Shown here: in pieces, positions 25,450-34,571 of the stretch
Layout: the number at the start of each line of letters is the position of its first letter
How positions within the stretch are numbered: the stretch's first letter is position 1
Origin: Gp6-AA40 sp035293405
GTDB taxonomy: Bacteria; Acidobacteriota; Vicinamibacteria; Vicinamibacterales; UBA2999
Assembly: GCA_035293405.1 (NCBI GenBank)
Contig: DATDOE010000040.1
Span: forward strand, 62,001-126,000
Reading direction: 5' to 3'
DNA: 64,000 nucleotides
The notes under the pieces: model-generated
Told to the model about the DNA's origin: nothing
Database searches by the model: none
The model's input: the letters and a program-made list of their open reading frames with translations, nothing else
Position numbers and translations under genes: made by a program

Positions 25450-26734
25450 GTGCCTCCTTGGCGGTGCGCGCCGACCCCAGCGCCATGCGTACGAGCTCGG
25501 CATCGCGGACGTCGAGCGCCACGAGCGATCCCGTGTTCATCTCGCGGAAGGCGCGTTCCGCCACCTCGAGGTGGTACGAGTGGAATGCACCGCGGACCGA
25601 GTAGAACGCCAGCGACGGCACGCCGCAGAGCGGAGCGAGATACGAGTAGCCGCCATAGGTGCCGACAAACGCGCGCGCGCCGGCAATGACCGCGGTCTGC
25701 ACGTCGAGGTTGTGCTCGGGCGTCATGAGATCGTCGATGGCGTGAATGCGCGGTGATCCGCTCGACGCGTAGTCGCGGTGATCGTCAACCCGAAAGCCGG
25801 TGCCGAGCATCACGACATCGGTCGATGCGGCCAACCGCCGCAGCGTGGCCTCCGCGAACGCGCGATTCTCCGGTGTGTCGGGAAAGCAGGAGCTGAAGTA
25901 GAACCGGACCGCCACATAGCTCGCCGGCAGCCGCCCGGCCAGCCCGGCAATCGTCGGCCTGGTCACCTTCTCGTAGCGCGTGTAGTCGTCCACGCGGTGC
26001 ACCGTCGCCTCGTGCTCCCAGAACGGCCGGAACAGGCGATACATCAGGCCCGGATGCACGAGGATGGGCCGTTCGAGTCCAGCCGCGTCGATCACGCGGC
26101 GAAGCATCTCGCGATCGAACGCACCGACCTCATGCTGCTTCTTCTGCGCCTCGGTCCGGGCACGAAACTCGTCGGGCGTGACGTGTGACAGCACGTCGTA
26201 GTAGCGGCCGCCGAGGTGCGCGTACCAGGAGGCCGGCCCACCCCGAGACACGATCGCGATCCGCTCGGGCGCCACATTCGCCTGCCTGAGCGCCCAGGTC
26301 ACGAAGGGTATCCAGTAGAGCAGCTCGAACCCCACCTCGCCGGACCAGGGTCCGACGACGACCGGTCGACCGCTCGTTGCCAGACGCTCGACGCGGCGCT
26401 TGACGCGCCGTTCCTCGACGCGCAGCTGCTCCTGCCACTCCGCGTATCGCAGCCCTTGCGACAGCATCTTGTGCTGCCGGGCGCTCGCCGCACGCAGCTC
26501 ACCAAGGTCGCGATGCAGGCCGCGGATGTCGCGATCGAGCGCGAGACGCGACACCTTGTCCGACAGGCCTTCGAGCTGTTTCCGGATCAGCGCGCCGTCG
26601 CGATCGGATTGGCCGCTCACCGCGCGCGCGATCCGATCCAGCTTCTCCTGCTCCTGCGCGTGCTGCGGGTGTACGACGCGGTGGAGCGCGCGGCCGATCG
26701 CGTCGAGCATGCGCCCGACTCCACCGTCGCTCAC
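25442..26734 (-). CDS. Family W putative glycan transferase with N-terminal coiled coil
   Basis: 430 residues from a GTG at 26734 (GTGA overlap); the frame to 27100 is inside the neighbour. The first 130 residues form a long charged helical region (IGRALHRVVHPQHAQEQEKL, LRVEERRVKRRVERLA). The core shows GPWSGEVGFELLYWIPF, SRGG, VHPGLMYRLF, YVAVRFYFSSCFPDTPENRAF, FRVDDHRDY, NLDVQTAVIAGARAFVGTYGGYSYLAPLCGVP. It is closest in layout to the member at 13864-14892. The coiled coil suggests a partner, perhaps the coiled-coil methyltransferase next door (inference). Confidence 0.62.
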   Translation of the reverse strand: MSDGGVGRMLDAIGRALHRVVHPQHAQEQEKLDRIARAVSGQSDRDGALIRKQLEGLSDKVSRLALDRDIRGLHRDLGELRAASARQHKMLSQGLRYAEWQEQLRVEERRVKRRVERLATSGRPVVVGPWSGEVGFELLYWIPFVTWALRQANVAPERIAIVSRGGPASWYAHLGGRYYDVLSHVTPDEFRARTEAQKKQHEVGAFDREMLRRVIDAAGLERPILVHPGLMYRLFRPFWEHEATVHRVDDYTRYEKVTRPTIAGLAGRLPASYVAVRFYFSSCFPDTPENRAFAEATLRRLAASTDVVMLGTGFRVDDHRDYASSGSPRIHAIDDLMTPEHNLDVQTAVIAGARAFVGTYGGYSYLAPLCGVPSLAFYSVRGAFHSYHLEVAERAFREMNTGSLVALDVRDAELVRMALGSARTAKEAHA

Positions 26735-28881
26735 CGTGTCGCCTTCCCGCGTCCGCGCAATCCGAGACGATGCGTCAGCGTCAGCACCTCGTAAACGGCA
26801 CGGCGCGCGAGCCGGCGGGTGCGGCCCCAGCCCGCCCTCGCGCCGACCAGCGTGTTGTAGACGGCGTGATGCCAGTAGTGCCGGGTGATCTTCTTCGTCC
26901 AGATGACGTTGTCGATGCCGCGGCCGACCGCGTGTGACGCCTCGGTCTTGCGGAAGTGCTTCCATCCATACGTCAGCTGATAACGCAGGAGCATCCGGAC
27001 CCAGGCACTGCGGGAGATCGGCAACGGCGGACGCTCGGGCCGTGCGTACTCCTGCCACAGCACCACCGAATGCTGAAACCACGGCGGCGAATGGAACCAC
27101 TTCGGCTCGTCACCGGCCAGCACCAGCGAGTGACGCTGGCGATCGACGCTCGCCCCATTCGACTCGCGCCGGAACCACAGCGCTTCGGGCACCTGCCGGA
27201 TGCCTCCGAGCAGCGTCAACTCGGCGATCAACAGACGATCGGGGCGCAGCACACGGCGGAAGATCCCGGCCCGCGTCAGCGCGCTGACACGCATCACGCC
27301 GTACACCATGTCACCGGCGCCGACGCTGGCGTGGCACATGCGCCTCCACCTCGCACGCAGGTCCACGCACCCGACGGTGTCGAACAGGCGCGGGCCCTTG
27401 TCCATCTCCGCGCCGTTCTGCGCGATCCTCCGGGTAATCGGGTAGGCGAGCACCGCGCCAGGGTCGGCCTCCAGTTCGGCGAGCAAGCGCTCCAGCCATC
27501 GCGGATGCCAGCGGTCGTGATCGCTGACCCAGGCGAAGTACTCAGCCGATGGACACTCGGCGGTCGCGATCTCGACGACCTCGCGCCATGTCGCGATCAT
27601 CGCCTTGCGGGTGTCGTGACGGAAGTACTTGACGCGCGCATCGCGAACCACGGCGGCGCGTGCCACCGACTGCGTCTCATCCCCCGAGGCATCGTCCAGA
27701 AGCACGAGGATGAAGTCGTCGTGGGTCTGCGCGAGCAGCGACTCGATCGCTTCGGGCAGATGGCCGGCGTTGTTGTAGAGCGTCATGCCGAGCACGACCC
27801 TGGGGCCGTCGCTGTTGGTGCGTCGGTGATGACCGGACGCCGAGACATCGGCACCAGCGCGCGCGCGCGTTCGTGCTGCGGCCGGATCCAACCGTCCGAC
27901 CAGATGCCGATAGCTGAGCTCCGAGCGCTCGGAGGGCTTGCCCGCCTTCGGCAGCTTCTTCATGGCGCTGGTGTAGTCGGTGTTCAGGACGGGCACTTCG
28001 GTCAGCCGATACTGCTCGGCCAGCGCGTCGCTGACGCTGAGAAGCTCGGTGTTGTAGGGAGACCGCTCCCGGTTGAAGCTGTAGATCAGGCGGCAGCCCG
28101 CGTCAGCCGCCATCGCCGCGTAGCCGCGCACCTGGGCGCCGGTCATCTCCTGGAAGGAGACCATGTTGACGAGCACGTCCGGCGCCTGCAGCACGTCGTG
28201 GCGGGCGAGCGTGTTCGGCACGAACACGAAGTCGGCGTCCTGCACCTGGTCCAAAGACGACTCCCCCGCGCCAGGAAACGCGAACCGTGCATCGGGAAAC
28301 AGCGCGCCGAGGTAGGTTGCCGAAAACAGGAACAGCTCCGGGAAATCCACGATGACGTAGGTGCAGGTCGGGAACAGCGTCTTGAACTGATAGGCAAATC
28401 CCGCCCATCCGGCGCCTACCTCGCAGATGACCGGATGTTCGCGGCCGCGCAGCTCGGGCAGGATGCCTCCGCGCTCCATCCCGATCAGGACTTCGTAGAA
28501 CTTCAGCGTGTCGACGTTGAACAGCCTGCCGTCGATCTCATAGCCGAAGCCGCCGAGCGCGGGAGACTCAGGCACGAGCAGCGCGTCGCCGCCGAGCTCA
28601 CGCAGTGCCTGCAGTCTGGCCTCGAAGTGCGCGCGACGTGTATCGCCCTTGGAGCGATAGTCGTACGGCCGGATGCCGGTGATGTGAAACGCGTGATGCC
28701 GCAGCTTCCGGACAATCAGCGGCGACGCCTCGACCATGTAGTCGATCGTGCCGAGCTCCTCCAGCCAGTACGCACTCGGGTCCGCCGCGCCGCCCTGCGC
28801 CGAAGCGCGCTTCATCCGCAGCACGGCGTCACGGGCGCGCTCGTAGGCGAGGAACTCGGGTGTCTGTCTTGACGGGGTCAT
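26731..28881 (-). CDS. Fusion: putative sugar O-methyltransferase plus GT2 glycosyltransferase
   Basis: 716 residues. Residues about 30-320 are a putative sugar O-methyltransferase: the SAM loop is PVICEVGAGWAGFAYQFK, followed by YVIVDFPELF and FVFVPNTLA. After a linker rich in R, A and G, a GT-A domain runs from about 360 to 600: VVLGMTLYNNAGHLPEAIES, LVLLDDASGDET, and the metal-binding region WVSDHDRWHP. The C-terminal 100 residues are basic with aromatic clusters. Joining a sugar methyltransferase to a glycosyltransferase suggests sequential capping or transfer on one glycan. Overlaps both neighbours by 4 bases. Confidence 0.72.
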   Translation of the reverse strand: MTPSRQTPEFLAYERARDAVLRMKRASAQGGAADPSAYWLEELGTIDYMVEASPLIVRKLRHHAFHITGIRPYDYRSKGDTRRAHFEARLQALRELGGDALLVPESPALGGFGYEIDGRLFNVDTLKFYEVLIGMERGGILPELRGREHPVICEVGAGWAGFAYQFKTLFPTCTYVIVDFPELFLFSATYLGALFPDARFAFPGAGESSLDQVQDADFVFVPNTLARHDVLQAPDVLVNMVSFQEMTGAQVRGYAAMAADAGCRLIYSFNRERSPYNTELLSVSDALAEQYRLTEVPVLNTDYTSAMKKLPKAGKPSERSELSYRHLVGRLDPAAARTRARAGADVSASGHHRRTNSDGPRVVLGMTLYNNAGHLPEAIESLLAQTHDDFILVLLDDASGDETQSVARAAVVRDARVKYFRHDTRKAMIATWREVVEIATAECPSAEYFAWVSDHDRWHPRWLERLLAELEADPGAVLAYPITRRIAQNGAEMDKGPRLFDTVGCVDLRARWRRMCHASVGAGDMVYGVMRVSALTRAGIFRRVLRPDRLLIAELTLLGGIRQVPEALWFRRESNGASVDRQRHSLVLAGDEPKWFHSPPWFQHSVVLWQEYARPERPPLPISRSAWVRMLLRYQLTYGWKHFRKTEASHAVGRGIDNVIWTKKITRHYWHHAVYNTLVGARAGWGRTRRLARRAVYEVLTLTHRLGLRGRGKATR

Positions 28882-30512
28882 GAGCTCGCTGTCCGCTTGG
28901 ACTTCTTCGCCGCCTGATGCTCCTCGAGCTCGAGTTGCTGCACGGCGCGGCGCCGCTCCTTGAGCGCCACGGCCTCGCGCTTGCGCTCGCGATCCTGGGC
29001 GGTCTTGGCCTGGCGTGACACCCGCAATCGCAGGACCGTCTCCATCTCCCGCTCCGAGTACACCAGGTGCTCGCGGCTGATGTCATCGCGCCACGTGAGA
29101 CCCTTGTTCAACACACGACGGGCCAGGCGCTGGAATCGCGGCGGTGGGAACGGCCGCACCGTCATCCCCTCCATCTGCGCCACGTGGTCAACGAAGATTG
29201 GGGTCGCCGGCACATCGAGGCCACGCGGACGAACGAACGCGCGCACGAAGGGACGAATCTCCGTCGACGGTCGCTCGAGGGATCGGTCGAGCTGACCAAC
29301 GTGCTCTTCGAACGTCGTCGCGGAAATGAGCAATCCGCCTCCGGCCTCGAAAAGATATCTGAAGTGCACCGTACCCATCTGGCTTTCGTACCACTCGGGC
29401 AGCAGGATCGTGTGCACCGGGCGGCCGACGATGCCCGCCTCGATGAAGGCGCTGGTGTTCAGACCAACGACGATGGCGCTGTGAAACAGCGTATCGAAGT
29501 AGTCGGCGCGGGCATCGGTGCTGACCGGGTCGCTGCCCCAGACCACGACATCACGAAACGCGTCCACGCCCACCCCTTCCCACTCTGGCCGGCGTGACGG
29601 GTGCGGCCTGACGAGAATCGGGGCGTCGCGGAGACGCGGCGACGCGTGAGCGCGGATGCGCCGAATCCACTCGACCACGAACGGCGCCTCGGGCGGGCTG
29701 CCGATGAAGGGCGCCGAACACACGTACAGAATGATGGGCCGGTCCGCGGGCAGGCCAATCTGCCGGCAGAACGTGTCGCGATCGCGAGACGGCGCTCGGC
29801 CAAACCACTTGTCGAAGCATTGCGCGCCGGTGACGACGATCTGGTCCGCCGGCACGCGGTGAAGCTCCATCGCCTCGCGCTTTTGCGTGTCGTTCCACAC
29901 GAACACGCGATCGGGCGGCTCACGAATGAGGGCCTTGCTCGACAGGTGATCCCAGCTCCACACGCACAGCGCGGTCGGGATGCCGAGCGACCGCGCGGCG
30001 CGAAGATAGTCGATCTGGGAGGATCCCAATGCGATGAGCGGTGTGATGAGCACCACGTCCGGGCGATGCTGCTCGACAAAGGCGCGAATGGCGGGATCGT
30101 CAGGCGTCGCGCGCTCCAGCCAGCGAAGGATCGCCGACACGGGCCGATAGGCCCAGCGTGCATGGCGGCCCAATCGCTCGGCGAGCTCCACGAAGAAGCC
30201 GGGCGTCCGCGCTCGCGACCGGTCGCGCAGCTTCGGCGTGTCGTCGAACAGCTTGTGCTGATAGCGAAGGTACTCGAGGCCGTGGCGCAACCGGCCAGCC
30301 ATCCAGGTCCACTCGTCGTTGGCACGGCCCGGCGCCACGCTGCAGGTGATGCCGCTGAACTCGGCGGTCAGGCCGTCGATGAGCGGCCGGCCGTCGTCGG
30401 TATCGCGCTCGACCACCAAGTGGATCGCGTGGCCGCGTGACGCCAGCTCCCGCAGCACGGAATCGAAATTCCGGAAGTAGTTGAAGCGCCGCCCGAAGAA
30501 CAGGATCTTCAT
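28878..30512 (-). CDS. Family S GT-B protein (CDP-glycerol-transferase-like)
   Basis: 544 residues beginning MKILFFGRRFNYFRNFDS. Landmarks: VLITPLIALGS, SWDHLSSKALIR, VTGAQCFDKWF, ILYVCSAPF, ILVRPHPSR, YFDTLFHSAIVVGLNTSAFIEAGI, VHFRYLF. The C-terminus is a highly charged helix rich in K, R, E and Q (REMETVLRLRVSRQAKTAQD), unlike the copy at 18740. Presumed cytoplasmic transferase acting on the surface glycan; donor unknown. It overlaps both neighbours by ATGA. Confidence 0.63.
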   Translation of the reverse strand: MKILFFGRRFNYFRNFDSVLRELASRGHAIHLVVERDTDDGRPLIDGLTAEFSGITCSVAPGRANDEWTWMAGRLRHGLEYLRYQHKLFDDTPKLRDRSRARTPGFFVELAERLGRHARWAYRPVSAILRWLERATPDDPAIRAFVEQHRPDVVLITPLIALGSSQIDYLRAARSLGIPTALCVWSWDHLSSKALIREPPDRVFVWNDTQKREAMELHRVPADQIVVTGAQCFDKWFGRAPSRDRDTFCRQIGLPADRPIILYVCSAPFIGSPPEAPFVVEWIRRIRAHASPRLRDAPILVRPHPSRRPEWEGVGVDAFRDVVVWGSDPVSTDARADYFDTLFHSAIVVGLNTSAFIEAGIVGRPVHTILLPEWYESQMGTVHFRYLFEAGGGLLISATTFEEHVGQLDRSLERPSTEIRPFVRAFVRPRGLDVPATPIFVDHVAQMEGMTVRPFPPPRFQRLARRVLNKGLTWRDDISREHLVYSEREMETVLRLRVSRQAKTAQDRERKREAVALKERRRAVQQLELEEHQAAKKSKRTASS

Positions 30513-33500
30513 GCGCCGCGCTTCGGGGCCTCACGTCCGAGCAGTCGCGTCGCGACGTTGTAGCGCGCCAGGCGCACGAGCCGCATGACGCGGACCGCCG
30601 GCCAGCGCACAACCGCGGCGGCGCTGCGCCTGACGCGACTCGTGGCTTTCGCGGTCTTCCGTACGGTCGCGCGCCCGGACGTGCGAAGCGCGGACGCCGT
30701 GCGCGCCGGGCTCTTCGCGATCCACTTCGCCGTGACCCGTGCCGCGCGCCTGGAGCGCGGATACGCCTTCCGGATCGCGCCGCGCGAGATCAGGCTCGAC
30801 CCGTCACCCGAGCTGAACAGCCGCACCACCACCGCGACCGGGGCCACGGCCACTCGCAGCAACCGTGTGCCGAATGATTCGCCGCCCGGCGCCGGCCGAT
30901 CCGCGCGCGCCGCGCGCTCGAACGCATCGGCGAGGAGGGGCGTGCACGGCACGTCGAGCCCATGCGGACGAAGGAAGGTTCCGAGGAAGCGATCGGTCTG
31001 CTCGCGCACGAGCTCCGGATCCCGCAGCGCGGAACTGAGCTGCTCTTCGTGCTCCTGCAGCGTGTGTGCGACGCGGAGAAAGCCGCCGTTCTCCGGCAAG
31101 AGGTAGCGGAAGTGCAGCGTCCCTTCCTGCGTGCCGGCAAACTCCGGCGTCACGAGCGACAGCACCGGCTTCCGCAGGATCGCGCCTTCGATCATCGCGC
31201 TCGTGTTGATGCCGACGATCGCGGCGCTGTAGTGGAGCGAGTCGAAGAACGAGGTCCGCGCCGACTCCTCCGCCGGCGTGTAGCGCTGCCGCGGCCAGAT
31301 CGCGACCGGACCGAGGTCGCTGAAATCCGCCACGATCCAGGCATCCGGGTTGAAGGGATGAGGCCTCACGAGAACGGCCGCCTCCCGAAGCGCCGGATCG
31401 CTGCTGGCCCGCAGGCCTTCGAGCCAGCGCCGCACGAACGGCACCTCGACCTCTGACCGGGCAATGAACACCGAGGAGCCGGTGAAGAGCACGAACGGCC
31501 GCGTATCGGGCAGCCCGACCATCCGGCAGAACTCCGCACGCGACTGGCTGGGCACGCGATCGAACCACCGGTCGAACAACTGCGCCCCGGTGACGGCCAC
31601 GCGATCGGCGGGCACACCGTGATAGTCGACCGCCTCACGCTTCTGCTGTTCGTTCCACACCGTGACCAGGTCCGGCACCACGCGCATGTGGCCCTTGTTC
31701 GTGAGGTTGTCCCAGCTGGCGATCGCGGCCACCACGGGAATGCCGGCCGCCTGTGCGGCGCGCACGACGTCCACCTGATCGGAGGCGGCATCGATGAGCG
31801 GAGACACCATCACCGCGTCGGGCCTTTGCGCCTCGATGAACTGACGGATCACCGGATCGACAGGAACCGCGCGCTCCCACGACTGCAAGAGACGCATGAG
31901 ACGCGACAGCGACGATTCGCTCAGTGACCGGATGCGGTTGAGCGGACGCAGCATCCGCGGCAGCACTTTGCGATACATCCGCGTGCGCAACGCAGGCGCG
32001 TCGGCAAACCTCGGATGCAGATAGCGGGCAAAGTCCATCGTCCCGCGCACCGCGGTGGCGAGCGGCATCCAGACGTCGCGACGCTCGGGCATGGCGCCAA
32101 GCACCGTGATCCGCTCGTCGTCCACGAGCTCGAGCCGCGCGTGCTTACGCTCCTGCAGCGAGTTCACCGCGACGATCACCTGATGCCCGCGATCGGCCAG
32201 CCGCCTCATCGTCGAGTCGTAGTAGCGGAGATACTCCGGCGAGGCGAGCACGAACAAGAGCCGCAAGGGGCGGCCGGCCAGCGCTTCCCCATCGCGACGT
32301 CTGGATTTGTGAGCCTTGGCCCTCGCGCGTGCCAGCAGCGCGAGCGGCGTCAGCAATTGTCGCAAGAGCCCTTGGGCGATGGAGGCACGCACGGGCGCGG
32401 GCCTGGGCGCCGCCGCCTCGGCCTCGATCACTTCGACGAACTTGTCAGCCGCCGGCGTGTCCATGCCGTGGGGCCGAACGAAGGCTTCCACGAAGGCGCG
32501 CGATTTCGCCGCATCGTGATCGCCGCGCACGGCTCGAGCGACCTGCGCCAGGTGTTCATCGAGCGACGCGCCCACGTGCAGCAGACCACCATTGGCGTTC
32601 TTGAGATGCTGGAAGTGCAGCGTGCCTTCCTGCTGTCCGGCAAACTCGCTGGTGAGCACCGTGTAGACCGGCCGGCCGACGATGCCCGACTCGATGAGGG
32701 CGCTGGTGTTGATACCCACCATCGCGACACTGTGAAACATCGAGTCGTAGTAGTCCGCGCGCGCCTCCGCGTCGACGGGATTCGCTCCAGCTCGAGGCCA
32801 GATTCCTACCGCCTCGAACGCCGACGGATCGAAATCCGCCCACTGCCCCGCGTTCTGCGGGTGCGGCCGGATCAGAATCGCCGCGCGCCTCAGCTCGGGG
32901 TCTTCCGCGCCACGCACCGCGGCAATCCAGCGCCGGACGAACCCCACCTCGTACGGAGTAATGAAGGGCGACGAGCAGAGATACAGGAGCAGCGGTCGAT
33001 CCGCGGGGACACCGACCTTCGCGGAGAAGTCCGCCCGCGTGCCTGACGGGCGCTGCTGGAACCAGTGATCGTAGGCCTGAGCTCCCGTGACGCTGACACG
33101 CTCCGGTGCAATCCCGTGGATGTCCGCGGCTTCCGTGCGCTGGAACTCATTCCAGACGACGAGCCGGCCCGGACGTTCGTGAATGAGTCCTTTTGTCGTC
33201 AGGTGATCCCAGCTGCCGACACCAAGAACGGTTGGAATCCCCGCGGCCTTGGCCGCTCGCACGTACTCGACCTGCTGCGAGCCGAAGTACAGCAGCGGCG
33301 TTAGGAGGAGGAGATCCGGCCGCTGCTCCCGCAGCACGCGATCAACGATTGCCCCCGCCGGCATCGCGCGCTCAATCGTCGTCAACAGCCGCGCCCACGT
33401 CGCCATCGCGAGCCGGGAACCCACGACGGGCAGGCGAGGCAACCGCGACGCAAACGCCGGCGCCTGCCGCGCCGCGCGCGCACGGAGGCTGGGTGAGTCG

Positions 33501-33775
33501 TCGTAGCGCGCGTCGAGGTACCGCCAGTAGTCCAGGCACAACCGGACCTGCACGGCGAGCGGCTGCCAGAATTCATCCTTGCGGCTCGGTGCGTAGCTGT
33601 ACGTGATCCGATCGGCGTGGTCGCGAAGGAGGTTGTCGATGGTGCGCGTGCCGCCCACGCTGTCCTTGCGCTCCGCGAGCAGATGAACATCGTGGCCACG
33701 CGAGGCGAGGGCGCGGAGCGCGGGCTCGAAGTTGCGGAGAAACCCGAAGTTGTTGACGGAGAACAGCAGCCGCAT
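30509..33775 (-). CDS. Tandem double family S GT-B protein (1088 residues)
   Basis: Two complete family S units in one chain. Unit 1 (about 1-490) starts MRLLFSVNNFGFLRNFEP and has SWDHLTTKGLIH, VTGAQAYDHWF, ILIRPHPQN, YYDSMFHSVAMVGINTSALIE. Unit 2 (about 505-1000) starts LRLLFVLASPEYLRYYDS and has SWDNLTNKGHMR, VTGAQLFDRWF, VLVRPHPFN, FFDSLHYSAAIVGINTSAMIE. Both keep the key blocks, so both may be active, as in two-domain polymerases that add alternating units (inference). A basic, Ser/Arg/Ala-rich tail of about 90 residues ends the protein. It is the first structural gene after the regulator. Confidence 0.68.
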   Translation of the reverse strand: MRLLFSVNNFGFLRNFEPALRALASRGHDVHLLAERKDSVGGTRTIDNLLRDHADRITYSYAPSRKDEFWQPLAVQVRLCLDYWRYLDARYDDSPSLRARAARQAPAFASRLPRLPVVGSRLAMATWARLLTTIERAMPAGAIVDRVLREQRPDLLLLTPLLYFGSQQVEYVRAAKAAGIPTVLGVGSWDHLTTKGLIHERPGRLVVWNEFQRTEAADIHGIAPERVSVTGAQAYDHWFQQRPSGTRADFSAKVGVPADRPLLLYLCSSPFITPYEVGFVRRWIAAVRGAEDPELRRAAILIRPHPQNAGQWADFDPSAFEAVGIWPRAGANPVDAEARADYYDSMFHSVAMVGINTSALIESGIVGRPVYTVLTSEFAGQQEGTLHFQHLKNANGGLLHVGASLDEHLAQVARAVRGDHDAAKSRAFVEAFVRPHGMDTPAADKFVEVIEAEAAAPRPAPVRASIAQGLLRQLLTPLALLARARAKAHKSRRRDGEALAGRPLRLLFVLASPEYLRYYDSTMRRLADRGHQVIVAVNSLQERKHARLELVDDERITVLGAMPERRDVWMPLATAVRGTMDFARYLHPRFADAPALRTRMYRKVLPRMLRPLNRIRSLSESSLSRLMRLLQSWERAVPVDPVIRQFIEAQRPDAVMVSPLIDAASDQVDVVRAAQAAGIPVVAAIASWDNLTNKGHMRVVPDLVTVWNEQQKREAVDYHGVPADRVAVTGAQLFDRWFDRVPSQSRAEFCRMVGLPDTRPFVLFTGSSVFIARSEVEVPFVRRWLEGLRASSDPALREAAVLVRPHPFNPDAWIVADFSDLGPVAIWPRQRYTPAEESARTSFFDSLHYSAAIVGINTSAMIEGAILRKPVLSLVTPEFAGTQEGTLHFRYLLPENGGFLRVAHTLQEHEEQLSSALRDPELVREQTDRFLGTFLRPHGLDVPCTPLLADAFERAARADRPAPGGESFGTRLLRVAVAPVAVVVRLFSSGDGSSLISRGAIRKAYPRSRRAARVTAKWIAKSPARTASALRTSGRATVRKTAKATSRVRRSAAAVVRWPAVRVMRLVRLARYNVATRLLGREAPKRGA

Positions 33776-33780
33776 CTAGG

Positions 33781-34392
33781 TCACGAGGCTTCCGCCGCGG
33801 GCGTCGGCGCGGCACTCGGCTGGAGCATCAGGATCTTCTCGTCGGGCACGCCCGACTGGCGCAGGAGTCGCGCCGTTCCCGCCGGCCGCTCGAGCACCGC
33901 CACGATCAGCACGTCGTAGGTCACGTCGGCCTGCTCAGCGATCGGCCGAACCGGGAGGCCCAGGAAGCGACCGTCCCCGTCGGGCGTGAACACCGCCGTC
34001 AGCTCGAGGCCCATGTCCCTGACGAGGAGGAAGACGAGCTCGGCGGCATCGCCGGTGCCGTAGATCGCGACGCTCTTCTGCCGTGCGACGGCCACGCTGA
34101 GGCTGCGTCGCAAGTGCCGGCGCGCGTCGCGATAGAAGTCGAGCGAGTACTTCATGAACTCGTAGGTGAGACGGGCTTTTCGCGCCACACCCCGGGGCGT
34201 CAACGAGTAGACCAGCCGGTTTGGCGAGACGGTCACGCACTTGACGTAACCCTTTCGAATCAACCGTTTGAGGTACAGGTTGGTCAGGCCGAGGGCCATC
34301 CCCAGGCGCGAGGCGAGCGTGCGCTGGGTAATGGTGGCCTCCTGCTCGAGGGCTTCGAGCAGCTGAAGGTCGCGGCGGGATTCGACGTCCAT
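33781..34392 (-). CDS. MarR/EPS-type winged-helix regulator of the glycan operon
   Basis: 203 residues from the ATG at 34392, preceded by a GAAGG ribosome-binding site; the frame to 34458 would include the operator region and is rejected. Residues 1-80 form a winged helix-turn-helix (ITQRTLASRLGMALGLTNLYLKRLIRKGYV), the type often found next to exopolysaccharide clusters. Residues about 105-190 form a small Rossmann-like domain beginning VAIYGTGDAAELVFLL, probably a ligand sensor, as in sugar-binding or redox-binding C-terminal domains. It is the first gene of the minus-strand chain, 5 bases before the next ATG. It likely binds the paired palindromes at 34448-34483 and controls itself and its operon. 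Confidence 0.75.
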   Translation of the reverse strand: MDVESRRDLQLLEALEQEATITQRTLASRLGMALGLTNLYLKRLIRKGYVKCVTVSPNRLVYSLTPRGVARKARLTYEFMKYSLDFYRDARRHLRRSLSVAVARQKSVAIYGTGDAAELVFLLVRDMGLELTAVFTPDGDGRFLGLPVRPIAEQADVTYDVLIVAVLERPAGTARLLRQSGVPDEKILMLQPSAAPTPAAEAS

Positions 34393-34447
34393 GTAAGAGA
34401 CCTTCGGCCTGTCAGTTACAGCCGAAATCGAGGGGGCGGCGGCGGCG

Positions 34448-34483
34448 CGTTCAATCAATGAACGTCGTGTTCACGAATTGAAC
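34448..34483. promoter_or_regulatory. Two identical operator palindromes GTTCA-N5-TGAAC, 20 bases apart
   Basis: Perfect GTTCA-N5-TGAAC palindromes at 34449-34463 and 34469-34483 have centres 20 bases apart, about two helical turns, in the divergent region between the regulator (starts 34392, minus) and the GT2 fusion (plus). That spacing puts two dimers on one DNA face. The MarR/EPS-type regulator is the obvious candidate ligand. Confidence 0.7.
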
Positions 34484-34533
34484 GTCGAAAGTCTCAATGA
34501 TTTCGCTGGATCTGTCAACACCCTGGCCGCGGT

Positions 34534-34563
34534 TTGGCGACCGCCGCGGCCGACGCCTATACT
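34534..34563 (+). promoter_or_regulatory. Sigma70-like promoter for the plus-strand GT2 fusion gene
   Basis: TTGGCG (34534-34539) and TATACT (34558-34563) are separated by 18 bases. Transcription would start near 34570, which argues for the TTG start at 34572 (near-leaderless) over the ATG at 34497. Confidence 0.45.
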
Positions 34564-34571
34564 CCCACTCG

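Noticed and set aside
26956..28872. 638-codon plus-strand frame opposite the O-methyltransferase/GT2 fusion
   Set aside because: Shadow with no motifs; the minus-strand protein has both SAM and GT2 signatures.
34497..34571. ATG start at 34497 for the GT2 fusion
   Set aside because: It would place the start upstream of the best promoter and add 25 residues with no GT2 similarity; kept only as an alternative.
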